From: Branchiostoma floridae
Lineage: Eukaryota > Chordata > Leptocardii > Amphioxiformes > Branchiostomatidae
NCBI RefSeq assembly: GCF_000003815.2
Contig: NC_049982.1
Coordinates: 10,315,947 to 10,379,946 of the forward strand
Direction of reading: 5' to 3'
Length of the DNA: 64,000 nt
The notes beneath the pieces are model-generated. The model worked only from the letters and a program-made list of their open reading frames with translations, was not told the DNA's origin and searched no databases. Every line of letters begins with the position of its first letter. Within the stretch, counting starts at the first letter, position 1. Made by a program: the position numbers and the translations under genes. Shown in pieces: positions 1 through 11,428 of this stretch.

Positions 1-1096
1 CGGTTGTCTTAGAGAACCTGAGGTCGAATTCCTCGGACAAATCTCGATGCTGTGCCATTGAGGAAAGCACTGGACACCGATTCACGACTTAGGTGTAGAT
101 AAGTACATAGCTTCGGCTAGGGACGTCCCTCGGATAGAATATTATTAAATGGGGGTACGTATACTCTTCAGTACAAACCTGGTCTGTTATGACATGAGGC
201 CATTTACTGGGAATGCAATACCAACAAACAAACATACATGTGACAAGGACTGTGATAGTCATTATTGTTACAAGAGACTAATACAAATAATACTAGTAGT
301 TGGCTATATCTAGATAGCACATGCTCTAAGGTTAACGTTATAGAAATTTGATCAAGAATGTGTTTTAAGATAGGGGACTGGCCGTGAAAGACATGTAGCA
401 TGATGGCTGCTGATTTTAAGTTCTACCTCAAGAGGCACTGCCACCACCCAGATAGCGGATGTTGAGAGGTACTGCGTATAGTTGACACGCTACAGAATAA
501 CTTTCTTAAGTTATTCAAATCGTTGTCCAAATCAAAAGAAAAGTATTGAGAACACTTTGACACACATCGATTCCCTAGCGAAAAAAGTTTTTAAAGTCTT
601 TAATTTCTGTTTAACAAACTGAACGGCTTCACTGTGTTTTAGAATGCTATATTAACAGTGCACTGACCGGTCAATACCACTTACTCCGTAGAGTATTGCA
701 CATCATGACTTGCAATTACAGCGTACAAAGTCGAAGAGTTGTAGTTCTAAGGTGTGTCTTGTGCGTGCACTTTCCCTGGTTTCCAGGGCGATATGTTTTG
801 AGGTTCGTGTGGCATGATGAATGATGAAATACAATGGTGTTTGTTATACAAACGTCTGTATAAAAGACGTGTTGAACATGTACGTGATGGCAACCACGGG
901 AGATGAACCTGGAGGAGAGTTGCAGACCGTCGGAGTTGAAGTTTGGTGAAAGAAGTCGTCAACAGAGCTCTTCAGGTTAGTAATGTTAGCAAAGCGGGTA
1001 AGATCACTCCTTTCAAACGGGTAATAACACCCATTAAAATGGGCTATAACACCCCTTACAAACGGGTAATAACTTCCCCTAAAGGCTGCAACCGTT

Positions 1097-2010
1097 GAGC
1101 GAAGAAAGATTTGACAGATCGCTCAACGAATTTTAAAAATAAAGAATTAATATTTTCCCTTTTTGTGTGTATTTTTGTCATTCAAATTGTACATCATGTA
1201 TCATATCCCAATTATAAATCAAAAAAACAAAAAGTGTCACATAAGTTCAACTTTGATTGCTTAACGGTCGATGTACCTGTCTCTTTCTAGTCCGAAGGGG
1301 ACCCTATATAAGGACTCATTGCAAAACGTAGTACTTAGACCTACATCGCTATGGAAACGCCGGTCAGCGTTACGTAATTATAATCGCATTAGCCTCCTTC
1401 ACCGGCGTCTATGGGGGCCTTGGCGTAAGGTTTTTTTGGGGGGGGTGGATTCGCGATTTTTAACCGGGAATACGCCGGAAAAGGAAAATATGCCGTACGG
1501 CGTGTTGTGCCCTTAGCTCTAGGTGAAGTTTGCGGGGAAGAAGTTGTACTTTACTTTGAGTTTTGTTATTGAAAGAAAAAATGATAATTTTCGGCCGAAA
1601 GTTTTGCCTAATTAAAAAATGTGAAGACAGAACTCATATGGACTTGAATATATGCACTCATGTGAACCCATCAATTGTGACAAAATTATGAATCTCATAC
1701 ATTTTTAGAATTTTTCTAACCCGCCGAGTTTGCGTGACGTAGGTTATGAAGATAGTACACAAGAAATATTGGGTCGACCCGGTCAGTGTGAACACTGTAG
1801 GAGTAGAGGAGCGACTGTTTAACCCCAAAAGTGTGTACGGCTCCCGTTCCCCTGGATTGCTTGGCGACCAACATTGGATTGGTGTCGTCCTTGGTTGCAT
1901 AATTGAAATATGGTGCATGATATGAAAGCATGATTCAAAAGACAAAAACACAGAAGACTTCGGAAAAATATTGTTCATCTCGAGAGCGATCTGTCAAATC
2001 TCTCTCATTA
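1097..2010. repeat. Possible DNA element with inverted ends
   Basis: The segment AGATTTGACAGATCGCTC near 1105-1122 recurs as its inverted complement (GAGCGATCTGTCAAATCT) near 1984-2001, about 880 bp apart. The flanks of both arms also match partly. This could be the two ends of a non-autonomous transposon. I see no clear target-site duplication and no transposase frame inside, so the call is tentative. Confidence 0.3.
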
Positions 2011-3162
2011 TCAGCGATCGCATCTTCTAGTTTTTTGGGGGCGTGTGTCGGGGGTCTGACACTAGTACGGCAGTAGTACAGCTTACTTTTCAGAGTACTC
2101 GAAATAGTGCTGTTAGACGATCATCCTGGGCACATCACACAGCCCTCTGTCATTCAGTCTCAATGTCACGTCTTTGACTGTCATCAAAAATAGCAATAAT
2201 TTGTAACTTTTTTTGCGTCTTATACCGCCTGAAAAGAGACTTGAAATAAATGACAACGCGAGAGACATCATAACTCCCGAATGCGTTTTCATGTACCCGC
2301 ATATCATAAACACGCGAGGTTGCCGAAGTAACACTGATATGTGTGTTAGCTGAATGAATATGATTGTCACAGATTGACAGATTTACTAATGGTGTTTGAA
2401 GTAACCTGCCCTCTTTTGAATTCACTTTGCGAAAACAATTCGATTATTTGTTCATCAAGCCGTGCTTGAATAAATAGTTACTTTATCGGAGTGATATACG
2501 TTCGTTCCTTAGTTGTTGACGTCTTGGTTGTCAGCCAAACTGCCAAAGTGTTCCACTATCAAGCCTCGCCCAATTAAGTCAAACAAGAGTGCACTGAAAT
2601 ACGCTTTGTGGACTTTGTCCATAGCCTCCACCAGGCCTTGCTGTATGTGCTATCGATAGTAGAATTCGACAAACGTAAGGTGAATAATTGGCCAAATTTG
2701 ACCTAATTAGTCAAAATCAAATTAGTCAAAATTAAATTATCAAAAATAAATTTGACCCAATTGATTTAGCTCACGGTAAGGCATTTTCCCTTAATTTACA
2801 AAAAAATGACATTTCGACAAAATCTGCAAGGAAGTAGTTGTACATAGTGGACGTGAATGCTATCCAAAGCCCAATTTACATTGTGCATACATCCAAGCCC
2901 GTATGGGTTGTGTACTGACATCATTTGGTTTAGGTAGATAAAGTACGAAGAAATAATATTTTTCTGTTAGATATCTGGGATCCACAACGGTGGGTCAGCG
3001 TAAAAAAATATCCGATTTCCTTCATATTTTACAAAATCCAAATAAAATACGCAACACATACGGACTTGATTATGCGCAAGTGTGTGTAATGGTTTATTAA
3101 GAAGAAGAAGAAACGTATCACATTCGCAGCCCAAGGGCTGAATTGCAGTCGATACTACAATA

Positions 3163-3294
3163 AAAGTGTGAACGGACCATACACATTAGGTCGGCAAAGT
3201 GTGAACGGACCATACACATTAGGTCGGCAAAGTGTGTACGGACCATTCACATTAGGTCGGCAAAGTGTGAACGGACCATACACACTAGGTCGGC
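3163..3294. repeat. 33-bp tandem repeat, 4 copies
   Basis: Four nearly identical head-to-tail 33-bp units of the type AAAGTGTGAACGGACCATAC plus ACATTAGGTCGGC. The copies differ at single positions only (for example TGAA/TGTA, CATACAC/CATTCAC, ATT/ACT). There are no spacers, so it is a minisatellite and not a CRISPR array. Confidence 0.9.
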
Positions 3295-5064
3295 AAAAAA
3301 GACCCCTTCTTTATTACAGTCAACATTCCCTATAAATCTCGGTTATTGTCCTACCTCGAGAAACCTAAGTTTGTAATTCTTGAAAGGCAAGATGATTCAG
3401 GAAAAGAGCTTTATTTGGTTTTTGGCAGTTTGAAAACAACTAATTTGCAAACCAAATAACAATCAGTGCTACATTAAAAATGTCGACATCTAAAATAAGT
3501 TTACACGCAATGCGCAAAATGACAAGAATACGAAGAGGGACATTTACTTAGTTCTCTACAATAAAAGAAATAAGCTCTGTCTGTCGTCTGAAAAAGTGTT
3601 TCAGAAAGAGTTCCTGAAATGTGTGATTGTACAGTGATGCAACATGATAGAGGAATGATTTTCTGAGCCGTTCAGTTCTACGTATACATGCCGGTAGTGT
3701 GAGGTAATTTTGTTTCTCGGAGCCTCGCCCATTCCACTGTTCCTGCATATTTTACAAAAAATCACCTGCAACCAAGTAGTGTAAAAGATGGTCACTGGAT
3801 CGCATCTAATCTAATTATTTCTAGATCGAAATTTGTATGCCGTGGCCCGTATCTCGTTCTTCCTGCCATCAATTACATGTGTTATAGGTGTAGAAGTCCT
3901 ATTATGTAAAACAGTAGAATTATATCCTTATTTGCATAACTTTCATATTATTGTGTACATCTCTGTCTAGGCTACAACTTTACACAGATTTATTGTGCGG
4001 GTAGATAATACCCCCGCCCGCCTGGCAAATCATTCTCTCTATGTAGCTAAATTCCACTATTTTTCACACAGACAGTCTGGTGGAGATTAATTTTTCCAGC
4101 ACATATGCTTATTTGGGTGGGGCAAGATTGCCAGGTGTGCACAAGTCGGCAATACGTGTCTTTCATTCCTGTATTAGCGTTTTATTGATGTTCCTTATCA
4201 GATCGCAGTTGTCCTTACATCCCCTTCACTTCAACCCCCAGATATTGTATCCACATCATGACCACACAAAAGACAAAATATTTACCTTGAAATTCCTAGA
4301 TGCGCACGATTCGATCTCGGTTGTCATGTGGTGTGGAAACATGGCCTGCGCAGCTGTAAAATTAGCATCCATGTTGTTTTATAAACATGTGTAGGGCATA
4401 TTTTGATGTACTGCGAGCGCGAACAGGCAAGGTTGTGCACAAAAAAAGACACCGCCGGCTGTCGAGCTCTCGTGAGGAGCTTTCAACCTGTTTACCCTGG
4501 CTTATGCAGGTAACGAATATTCCATTTGTTTTGATGCCATACGTCGATCTATACACAGAGAAGGGAATGTTATACTAAAGAGCGATCGCCCTTAGCAGAC
4601 ATTTCGCAATCCATTTTCCCCTAGGCCTATAACTCACTTAACCTTCTTGGCTCCAGTAGAAACATAAGACGCTGAAGAACTTTCTTCAGTCATTCCCATC
4701 TTGAGTTATTTATCTTACCTTGTACAAGGCTACGTCGTCTTCGAAATCTCAGTCTTCCAGTCTGGCTGAGGCGCCGTAGACATGGCCCTGACAAACTTCC
4801 CTCACAGTTTTCCAATCGTGGCTTTCCTTCATCCCCCAGTGCATTATATTGCGGTGAGAAAGACTCCAGTCATTTTTGTAGAACCACTCTCTGTGCAAGC
4901 TGTTGTGGCTAACACATTTTGGAAGCCATATGCTTGAAGTGTAGTCTACATTTTGCCCTACAAACAGAGCGAACAAAGATGGCTCCTTGACATTGCAAGT
5001 ATGGAACATCTGTAATCGTATTCGTTATTGTTGGCTAATTTCACATGCCTTGAACTCATTGTTT

Positions 5065-5690
5065 AATAGGGCCTTCACACCGAAACCGAATCAGCAGGAA
5101 TTAAGCAGAACCAGCCGGAATGAATTATTTGCAAAATTCGTACCACATTCGGGGCCATTTTCGGGTGGGAATTCCAAATGGGCCTTAAATCCCCTTGACA
5201 CGAGAAGGAATGAGTCAGAATGCCGTCAGAATGAAAATTATGAAGAAAATATGAAATATGCCTATTCCTGTGCATTCGTAGTGTATTCTAGACATTCCGA
5301 CTACATTCCAGATATTCTTTCGGCCACATTCGGGCAGGATTCGCGATGGCTTGCCGTTTCGATTCTCCATCGAATGAGATAAGAATGTTTCGAATACTGT
5401 TGGAATGCCGCAGAATGCGGTAAGGCTGCAGTTAGAATAGTTAGAATCCACTTAGAATCGACTTAGAATCCACTATATGAATGCCATTCGATATTTCTCC
5501 ACTTCGAATACACCTCGACAGTTTTTAACACGTCAAAAACTTTCGGGCTAGCCAAAAGAACGGGCACAAATAGCTGGAATGCAGTTAGAACACACTACGA
5601 ATTGCCAGGAATTGCAAGGAATAGAAAAGAAAAGAATTTTCAGTCCGACGGCATCCCGGATCATTCGTGCTCTCGTGTGAAGGGGGCTTA
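5065..5690. mobile_element. Possible MITE with imperfect terminal inverted repeats
   Basis: The left end (TAGGGCCTTCACAC...) resembles the reverse complement of the right end (TAAGCCCCCTTCACAC...). The interior is full of GGAAT/ATTCC motifs on both strands and has no convincing protein. About 625 bp. An 18-base string, GGAGCTTTCAACCTGTTT, lies just outside the right end (about 5692) and also about 590 bp left of the element (about 4476), suggesting a local rearrangement. Class uncertain. Confidence 0.4.
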
Positions 5691-8600
5691 AGGAGCTTTC
5701 AACCTGTTTTCAATGTGAAAAGGTAAAGTTGCCGGAGCGAAATAGACTTTCATGTGCTAAATAGAGGCCCTTGCTTGGGGCTTGCATCTTGCCGTATTCA
5801 TACTCTTTGCCATATATTATGACAGGATTATAAGCCCCACAGACATAGCACATAATGGCATTCGTGTCCTTAAATGTCGGCATATGTTTAGACCTCCGTG
5901 AACGTGTTATTATGAAATGGTGCGTTTGTATATTTACATGTACGGGTAACGTTACAAGTAAGCAAGTCATGAATGGAGTATGTTGATGTTGTGACATGGG
6001 ATTCGTACCTATTGTTGCAAAGATAAAGATAAAAATGTGCAAATTTCCGAGCTTTTTTCTTTAGATTTGCAGCTGTACTGTACTGTAGTTTTTTTTAATG
6101 TAGGTAGGACAGTGAACCTTTATCATCTTGTACTACCAATACCGATTCGTATTAGCTGGAAAAGCCAGCAATCTCACGTTGATCGCGCCGTTGGGCTATT
6201 GAACATCTGTTGACTTTACATTTTACCAAATATGGAATGTAGTTTCGAGAAATCTTATCACTGAAACTCTTCTACGTACCCGGTGAGAAATTGAGTGTGC
6301 GCTCTCCTTCGGTCGCTCGTTTTCAAGTAAGTGACTGGCGGGGAGAAATATCAGGACAGTTCAATGTACTGTCTCACTCTCAACATACGCATGTGATCGT
6401 GTGCGCTTCGATGTTGCGTATTCTGACGAAACTATAATATGCATACTGTTTTAAATTTTATAATCTCCAAGCAGACCTCCCGTGGGAAAGGCTGGTACTG
6501 CTCAGCCCTTTGAATACTGCCTTAAGTTTGCTCCCTGATAGATTGTTTTCATCAGTGCTTGTTGTCCAAACGTTGCATACATGGATAGATTCATTTACGA
6601 AACAGGTCTGGGGGCGCCGATTCTACGATCGATACGTACGAAGGAGCTTGTGGTTAGTTTTGCTGAATAACATCCATTGTGATTCTAATACAACTGTAAA
6701 TCTTGAAAATTTCGCGGTAGATTTATTTTCGCGGTGACCTCACCATCGCAAATTCGTAACATCCCGCCGAGTCTGAGTTTCCAATTTCATTTATCACTAC
6801 CTAGCTACAGACCTACAGAAACCTAATTTCTCTCCTTTAGCGAAATAAAACCATAACGAAAGTAGATGACCTTACAGCAGTTCTAACATCGATCATGTAC
6901 ACAACCTAGAGCTGTCAATCAACATATTTCTGCCACACCCAGGCTGCTTTACTTCTTGTTTACAGGTGTCAGCCAGACTGCATGTACGTACACGTACGTC
7001 GTATACTTGCTGTTTTACGCTGAGCCAGGTGGGAATAATAGTAGCCAGACTTCCCAGACTAATATGCCCCGCTGTACTGTGCTTGGACAAAATAAATGCA
7101 AGCGATTTGGTGACATGATTTAGGTTGTGCACAATTGATGAGAACTGAAGAGTGACGGACTTGAGTTGTATTACATAACATAGTGGGAGGGAAGTAGGTG
7201 GGAAGTGGGAGGTGGCCGCCAGGAGATGGGCGAATCACATCTCTCGTTGCTCTGCCGTCGGCACAGCGACGTAATTTATGATGATCGCTTACGATCTGAT
7301 GAAACAAAAGTTGACAGGCTGCTGTACTTTCGGCTCAGTCTGAAGAACGAGTCGGGGCAGGACGAGCTGACTGCTTCAAATTCCTAAAGGTAAAACTTTT
7401 TGTCGTGTGGTTCTAATACCCAAGCAACAGAATGACTCATTTAAAAGTACTAGAAAGTTATTCTCCAAGTAGAGGTTGGGTCGCGGAGATACTAGTGGTA
7501 TTTAAAGGATTTTTATTAGCTCCCGAGTCCCGACCACTGCTACCTCCGCGGGGAATACAAGAAAGGCACTTTGTCATATACCGTTCTATAAGATTGATAC
7601 GTTATGTATATATTTTTCTGTTGTTGTTTTTTGTCTTTGCACCCGTACATGTCTGTCTTGTTTATGAATCATGGCTCTAGCATGCATTTGACAAGTGAAA
7701 CCCGGAAAAAAACCGGTAAAGAGGCGCACTTCGAAACAGAATGTTTTGTTCACACTGTTTTCGATTATGAGTTGTCTATATCTAATTGTGCATGTGTTTT
7801 TCTGCCATCCCTTGTGACATAACGCTGAACAAGCCGCTGTTTTTAGTATGCAATTTCAATGTTGATCTTTTTCAAAGTTATTTGTGTAAAGGAATGACTG
7901 GAAAGGAAACTTGACTAAAAGTTGGTTTGCAGCTATAATGGGGTGAAATCAAAATGTATTTCGGTCCATCGACAATATAACGATTTAAGCAAAGAAATGG
8001 CGTAGATAGTTTGTTGGGTTCTTACGGCCCTGTTTCTTTTGTCGCAAGATGTCCACGGCAAATTGACTACATTCCTTGTACAGTCGTTAAGCTATCTTTT
8101 GGTGAGAAGACTTGTCCAAGATCCTTGTCTACAGTATTTCTTGTCATAATCTTGCTTAAAATCTTGGAAGAGATCTTTTTAAATCCTGAGAAGGAGCACA
8201 TCATTTTTTTTAATCAAATGAATATGTTTCTGCTTGGGAGAAGATAATTGAATATGTACAGTGGAATAAAATCTGTTGACTTTAGGGACTGAAAGGTTAA
8301 AAGAAAAAACGTGAGCTAAGCCTATAAAATGTTACATAATATCTCAGCTTTACTTGACCATCAACGCAAAACGGCTCGACAAAAACATGTGCTGAGCCGC
8401 AAGCTACTTATATATATACCGCCTCGCCCGTTAAATAAGCATAGACCGCAGATTTGTGTTCACCTGTGGAATGAGCTTCACGGACCGACATTTGCGACAG
8501 GGGAGCGAAAGCTCGGACGTGGAGTAAATAACCCGGCGGAGAGAGTCATGCGTCCCGACTCGGTATTATCGCCGGGGTGATTTCAAATAATCGAATTTGC

Positions 8601-10510
8601 GCCCGTAGCCGTCGGGATACCTGCCGCCGAAAGTTCCGCACGAGAAGTTGGCCCGTCAATGCACTGCAAAGTTGTCGATCATACAAACCAGCAAGTCATA
8701 TCGCAAACTACACATGAGCCTTTTATGGCAGTGGCTAGGTGGGTGGACTTGTCGTCCCTTGACAGGCCTGGTGTTCCGCGAAAAACAAACGATGCGATTT
8801 TGTATCTTTACTTCGGTTGATTCTTGGAAACAAAGTTGGCCGGGAATGATTTCGAATGGGCCCGCTAGTCTGTTTCCAAGATTGCGATGCTTTTTAGGTG
8901 CTCAACCTCAAGGCGTTCATTCGCTAGTTGCTAGAAAATCAGGTTTTGATAAATGAAATTTGAACATCAATATCAATAATATTTGTCGCTAATACAGCAA
9001 GGAGGCTCAGTGAACCCACTTTTCGTGTAGAGTGCACTGTTTTACTGTAAGAGAAACTTCGATTTCTTCAACTCATGTCAGGACAGCGTTTTCTAATGTC
9101 CTATACTGCACAAATCCTTTAGATGTCCTTGTGACTCGCACCTTTTTCAGCAAAAAAAATGTGAATAAAACAAAGTGATTTTTTCCTGCTGTAAATCAAA
9201 TTACACCCGTTTAGCCTTCTAATCGGAACGCATATAAAGCACCACTTCTCCAGCAATTTTGGCTCCGCGGCCGGCCACGGTCGGATTGTGTGTTTGATTT
9301 ACAACTGAGCAAACACAATCATTCTCCGTGTGGAGTTACGTAATGGGACGTGACCCAAGAAGCAAGTGCATGGCCGGGGCTAACCGCACAACAACTTCCT
9401 ACTGCCACTCAGAGTTGCCGATCGCGTGGGGGACAGGAGAGGGTAATGGCTCCCGCCGTCTCGTATGCGAGCCACGTAATCGTTTACTGGAGTCGTTTCC
9501 GTACGGGAAGAATCTCACATGTCCTGAAGTTTTATCAGTATATCAGTAGGAAAATTGTTAATGACGCGACTCATTTGCTAAATTGCCTATAAATCTAGAC
9601 CCTTTGTCATGCAAATACAAATTATTTTTGCAATAAGAAATATTTGAAAATTGAAGGGAGTAAAATAACGCAGTAAAAATTGATGATGAGTTTCTATATA
9701 AACTTTTGGTATGGACTTGTTCGAAAAAAACTACGAGCATAGACTGAAATCAGGCATGAATACAGTGTGTTGGTATACGTACGTGAACATAAGCATTCAC
9801 AAAGATTAAAACGCCCTGGTTAGCGATGGATGCACGGTTAAAGCTCATACTTAAGCTTGTGACTAGTGTGTTACCTGGTGCTAGTACTTGAGTCGTTTGC
9901 TTACGTACCGCCTTGTGCCATGGATTCCAGTGCTTGAGAACCACCTGCACACAGCAGGACAGAAACAGTCATTTTGCAGTATCCGTGTGAGCTGTTTTCT
10001 GCACTGTTGTTCAATCGGCGTCGCAGTTGCCCTCGTTCTAATCCTGCAAACCTTGCATAGAAGGTTTGTGGCAGTCTTACCTCGCGGAGGACATCGACCT
10101 TTGAGCAAATATAACCCACGCACATGACAACACGCACCAAACATACTGGACTAAACCAAGGAGTGAAGGAGAGAGGGGTGATGTGGTGAAGAAACATCCA
10201 GAAACACATGAACGTTGTTGTTTATTAGATGACAAACCAACGAGTAAGGCTTCATGGATCTGACACACGAAAAGGAATAAAAAGTGTATTTAAAATCAGG
10301 TGTATCTGTCAAGTGGCTTAGCACCGCCATCTTCACAAAAGTTTTACTCACAAAAAGCTTAGCTAATTGTTCAAGCAGCAATGCACGGAAAATATTTAGT
10401 TACCGTAACAGAATCTTCAAAGAAAACTGTCTTTAACTTCATCGTACAGGGAAGAAGAAATTGGCGGTCCACAAATTAAGCTGTAATGAGACACCTTGTT
10501 TATAGGCTAG

Positions 10511-10561
10511 TGTCAACATGTTGTTAAACATGGTCCTTTAACATGGTAAAGCATGTTGACA
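10511..10561. repeat. Imperfect palindrome rich in CATG
   Basis: GTCAACATGTTG at the left pairs with the reverse complement of the right end (GCATGTTGAC), and AACATGG units repeat between them. It lies about 190 bp before the first coding exon boundary of NOS, inside the presumed 5'-UTR intron. It could fold or bind a dimeric factor; nothing shows function. Confidence 0.4.
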
Positions 10562-10777
10562 ACGGGCCGCCTTTATTTCTGGAATGATTCTTTGGAACAT
10601 CACAGTCATGATAGTGATTTTAGGATTAAGGAAAGCCTTTTCATAACCACTCATCCGATAGACATAAACCAAAGTTCACTGATACGTTCAAGCTCAAATG
10701 ACGGTGGCCGCGGAGTATAATTTTTTTGTTAATCTTTTCTTTCTATTCTAGCTTCAAGCCACTGCTGTGCCTGAGCC

Positions 10778-11428
10778 ATGGAGGCACAACAGAACCTCAT
10801 CGTCGTCAGGATGGTGAAGAGGGAGGTTGATGGCCTGGGACTGTCGGCGAAGCGACGGACAGCAGCCGGTCATTCTGCGGTGGTCATCGAGGAGGTGATC
10901 CGAGGCGGGCCTGCTGACCAGACCGGGATGGTCCAGCCAGGGGACACCATCGTCGCTGTAAACGGGCAGGACACCGAGAGCTTGTCGTACCAGGAGGCGA
11001 CCAAGGTCATCAGAGACATCGAGCCAGGGAAGCAGGTCGAACTGGTCCTCCGCGGACCGAAGTGGTTCCACACCTACCTGGAGACCGTCCGTCTGAGCAG
11101 CGGTGAGACCAGAACCGTGCGAGTCACCAGGCCTAACGGGCCCATCGGCGCTCTCACCCTCCTCATACAGCGCATGAGAGGCAACACCTTTGACAAGAGA
11201 GCCATTCGCAGACTTGAGAATCGCGGCGACATCCCACTCTACAGCCGCAGTGTGGCGAATGCAGACGTGATCAAGAGCATACCGAACGGCACCATTGCGA
11301 ACGGCTGTCCAGTTACCGGCCACAGGGCGTCCACGGTGGGGCCATCCGCCACCAGGAGACCAGTGCGGCTGAAGAACTGGCTGAACGAAAGAAGAATTCA
11401 CGACAACCTACACGCCAAAGCAAACGAC
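10778..11428 (+). CDS. NOS exon 1: PDZ domain and beta-finger
   Basis: This exon encodes 217 residues. Residues about 9-95 form a PDZ domain: a GLGL carboxylate-binding loop, then a GGPADQTG...[11 protein letters not shown] core typical of PDZ strands and helix. After it comes [15 protein letters not shown]...TVRVTRP, which lines up with the nNOS beta-finger extension that docks on PSD-95 or syntrophin PDZ domains. Vertebrate nNOS carries ETTF there; this protein has ETVR. The rest of the exon is a low-conservation linker to the oxygenase domain. The acceptor before the ATG shows that transcription starts in an upstream non-coding exon. Confidence 0.9.

Larger units (their letters stand above)
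1..10750. other. No recognisable gene; 5' flank and upstream intron(s) of NOS
   Basis: I found no exon chain, conserved domain or RNA gene here. Open frames are short (up to about 130 codons), lack family similarity and often fall in repeats. A splice acceptor at 10750-10751 just before the first coding exon of NOS implies that one or more non-coding NOS exons and the promoter lie somewhere in this stretch, but I could not place them. Repeats within it are listed separately. Confidence 0.6.

Noticed and set aside
3163-3294. CRISPR-like array
   Set aside because: Units are contiguous with no unique spacers, and the DNA is eukaryotic; it is a minisatellite.
4080-8956. Frames of 75-131 codons in the left third of the window
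   Set aside because: None shows a domain or exon chain, and the longest lies inside the 5065-5690 element.
10754-11401. 215-codon frame on the minus strand
   Set aside because: Lies antisense to the PDZ exon of NOS; it is open only because of the codon use of the real exon and has no domain of its own.
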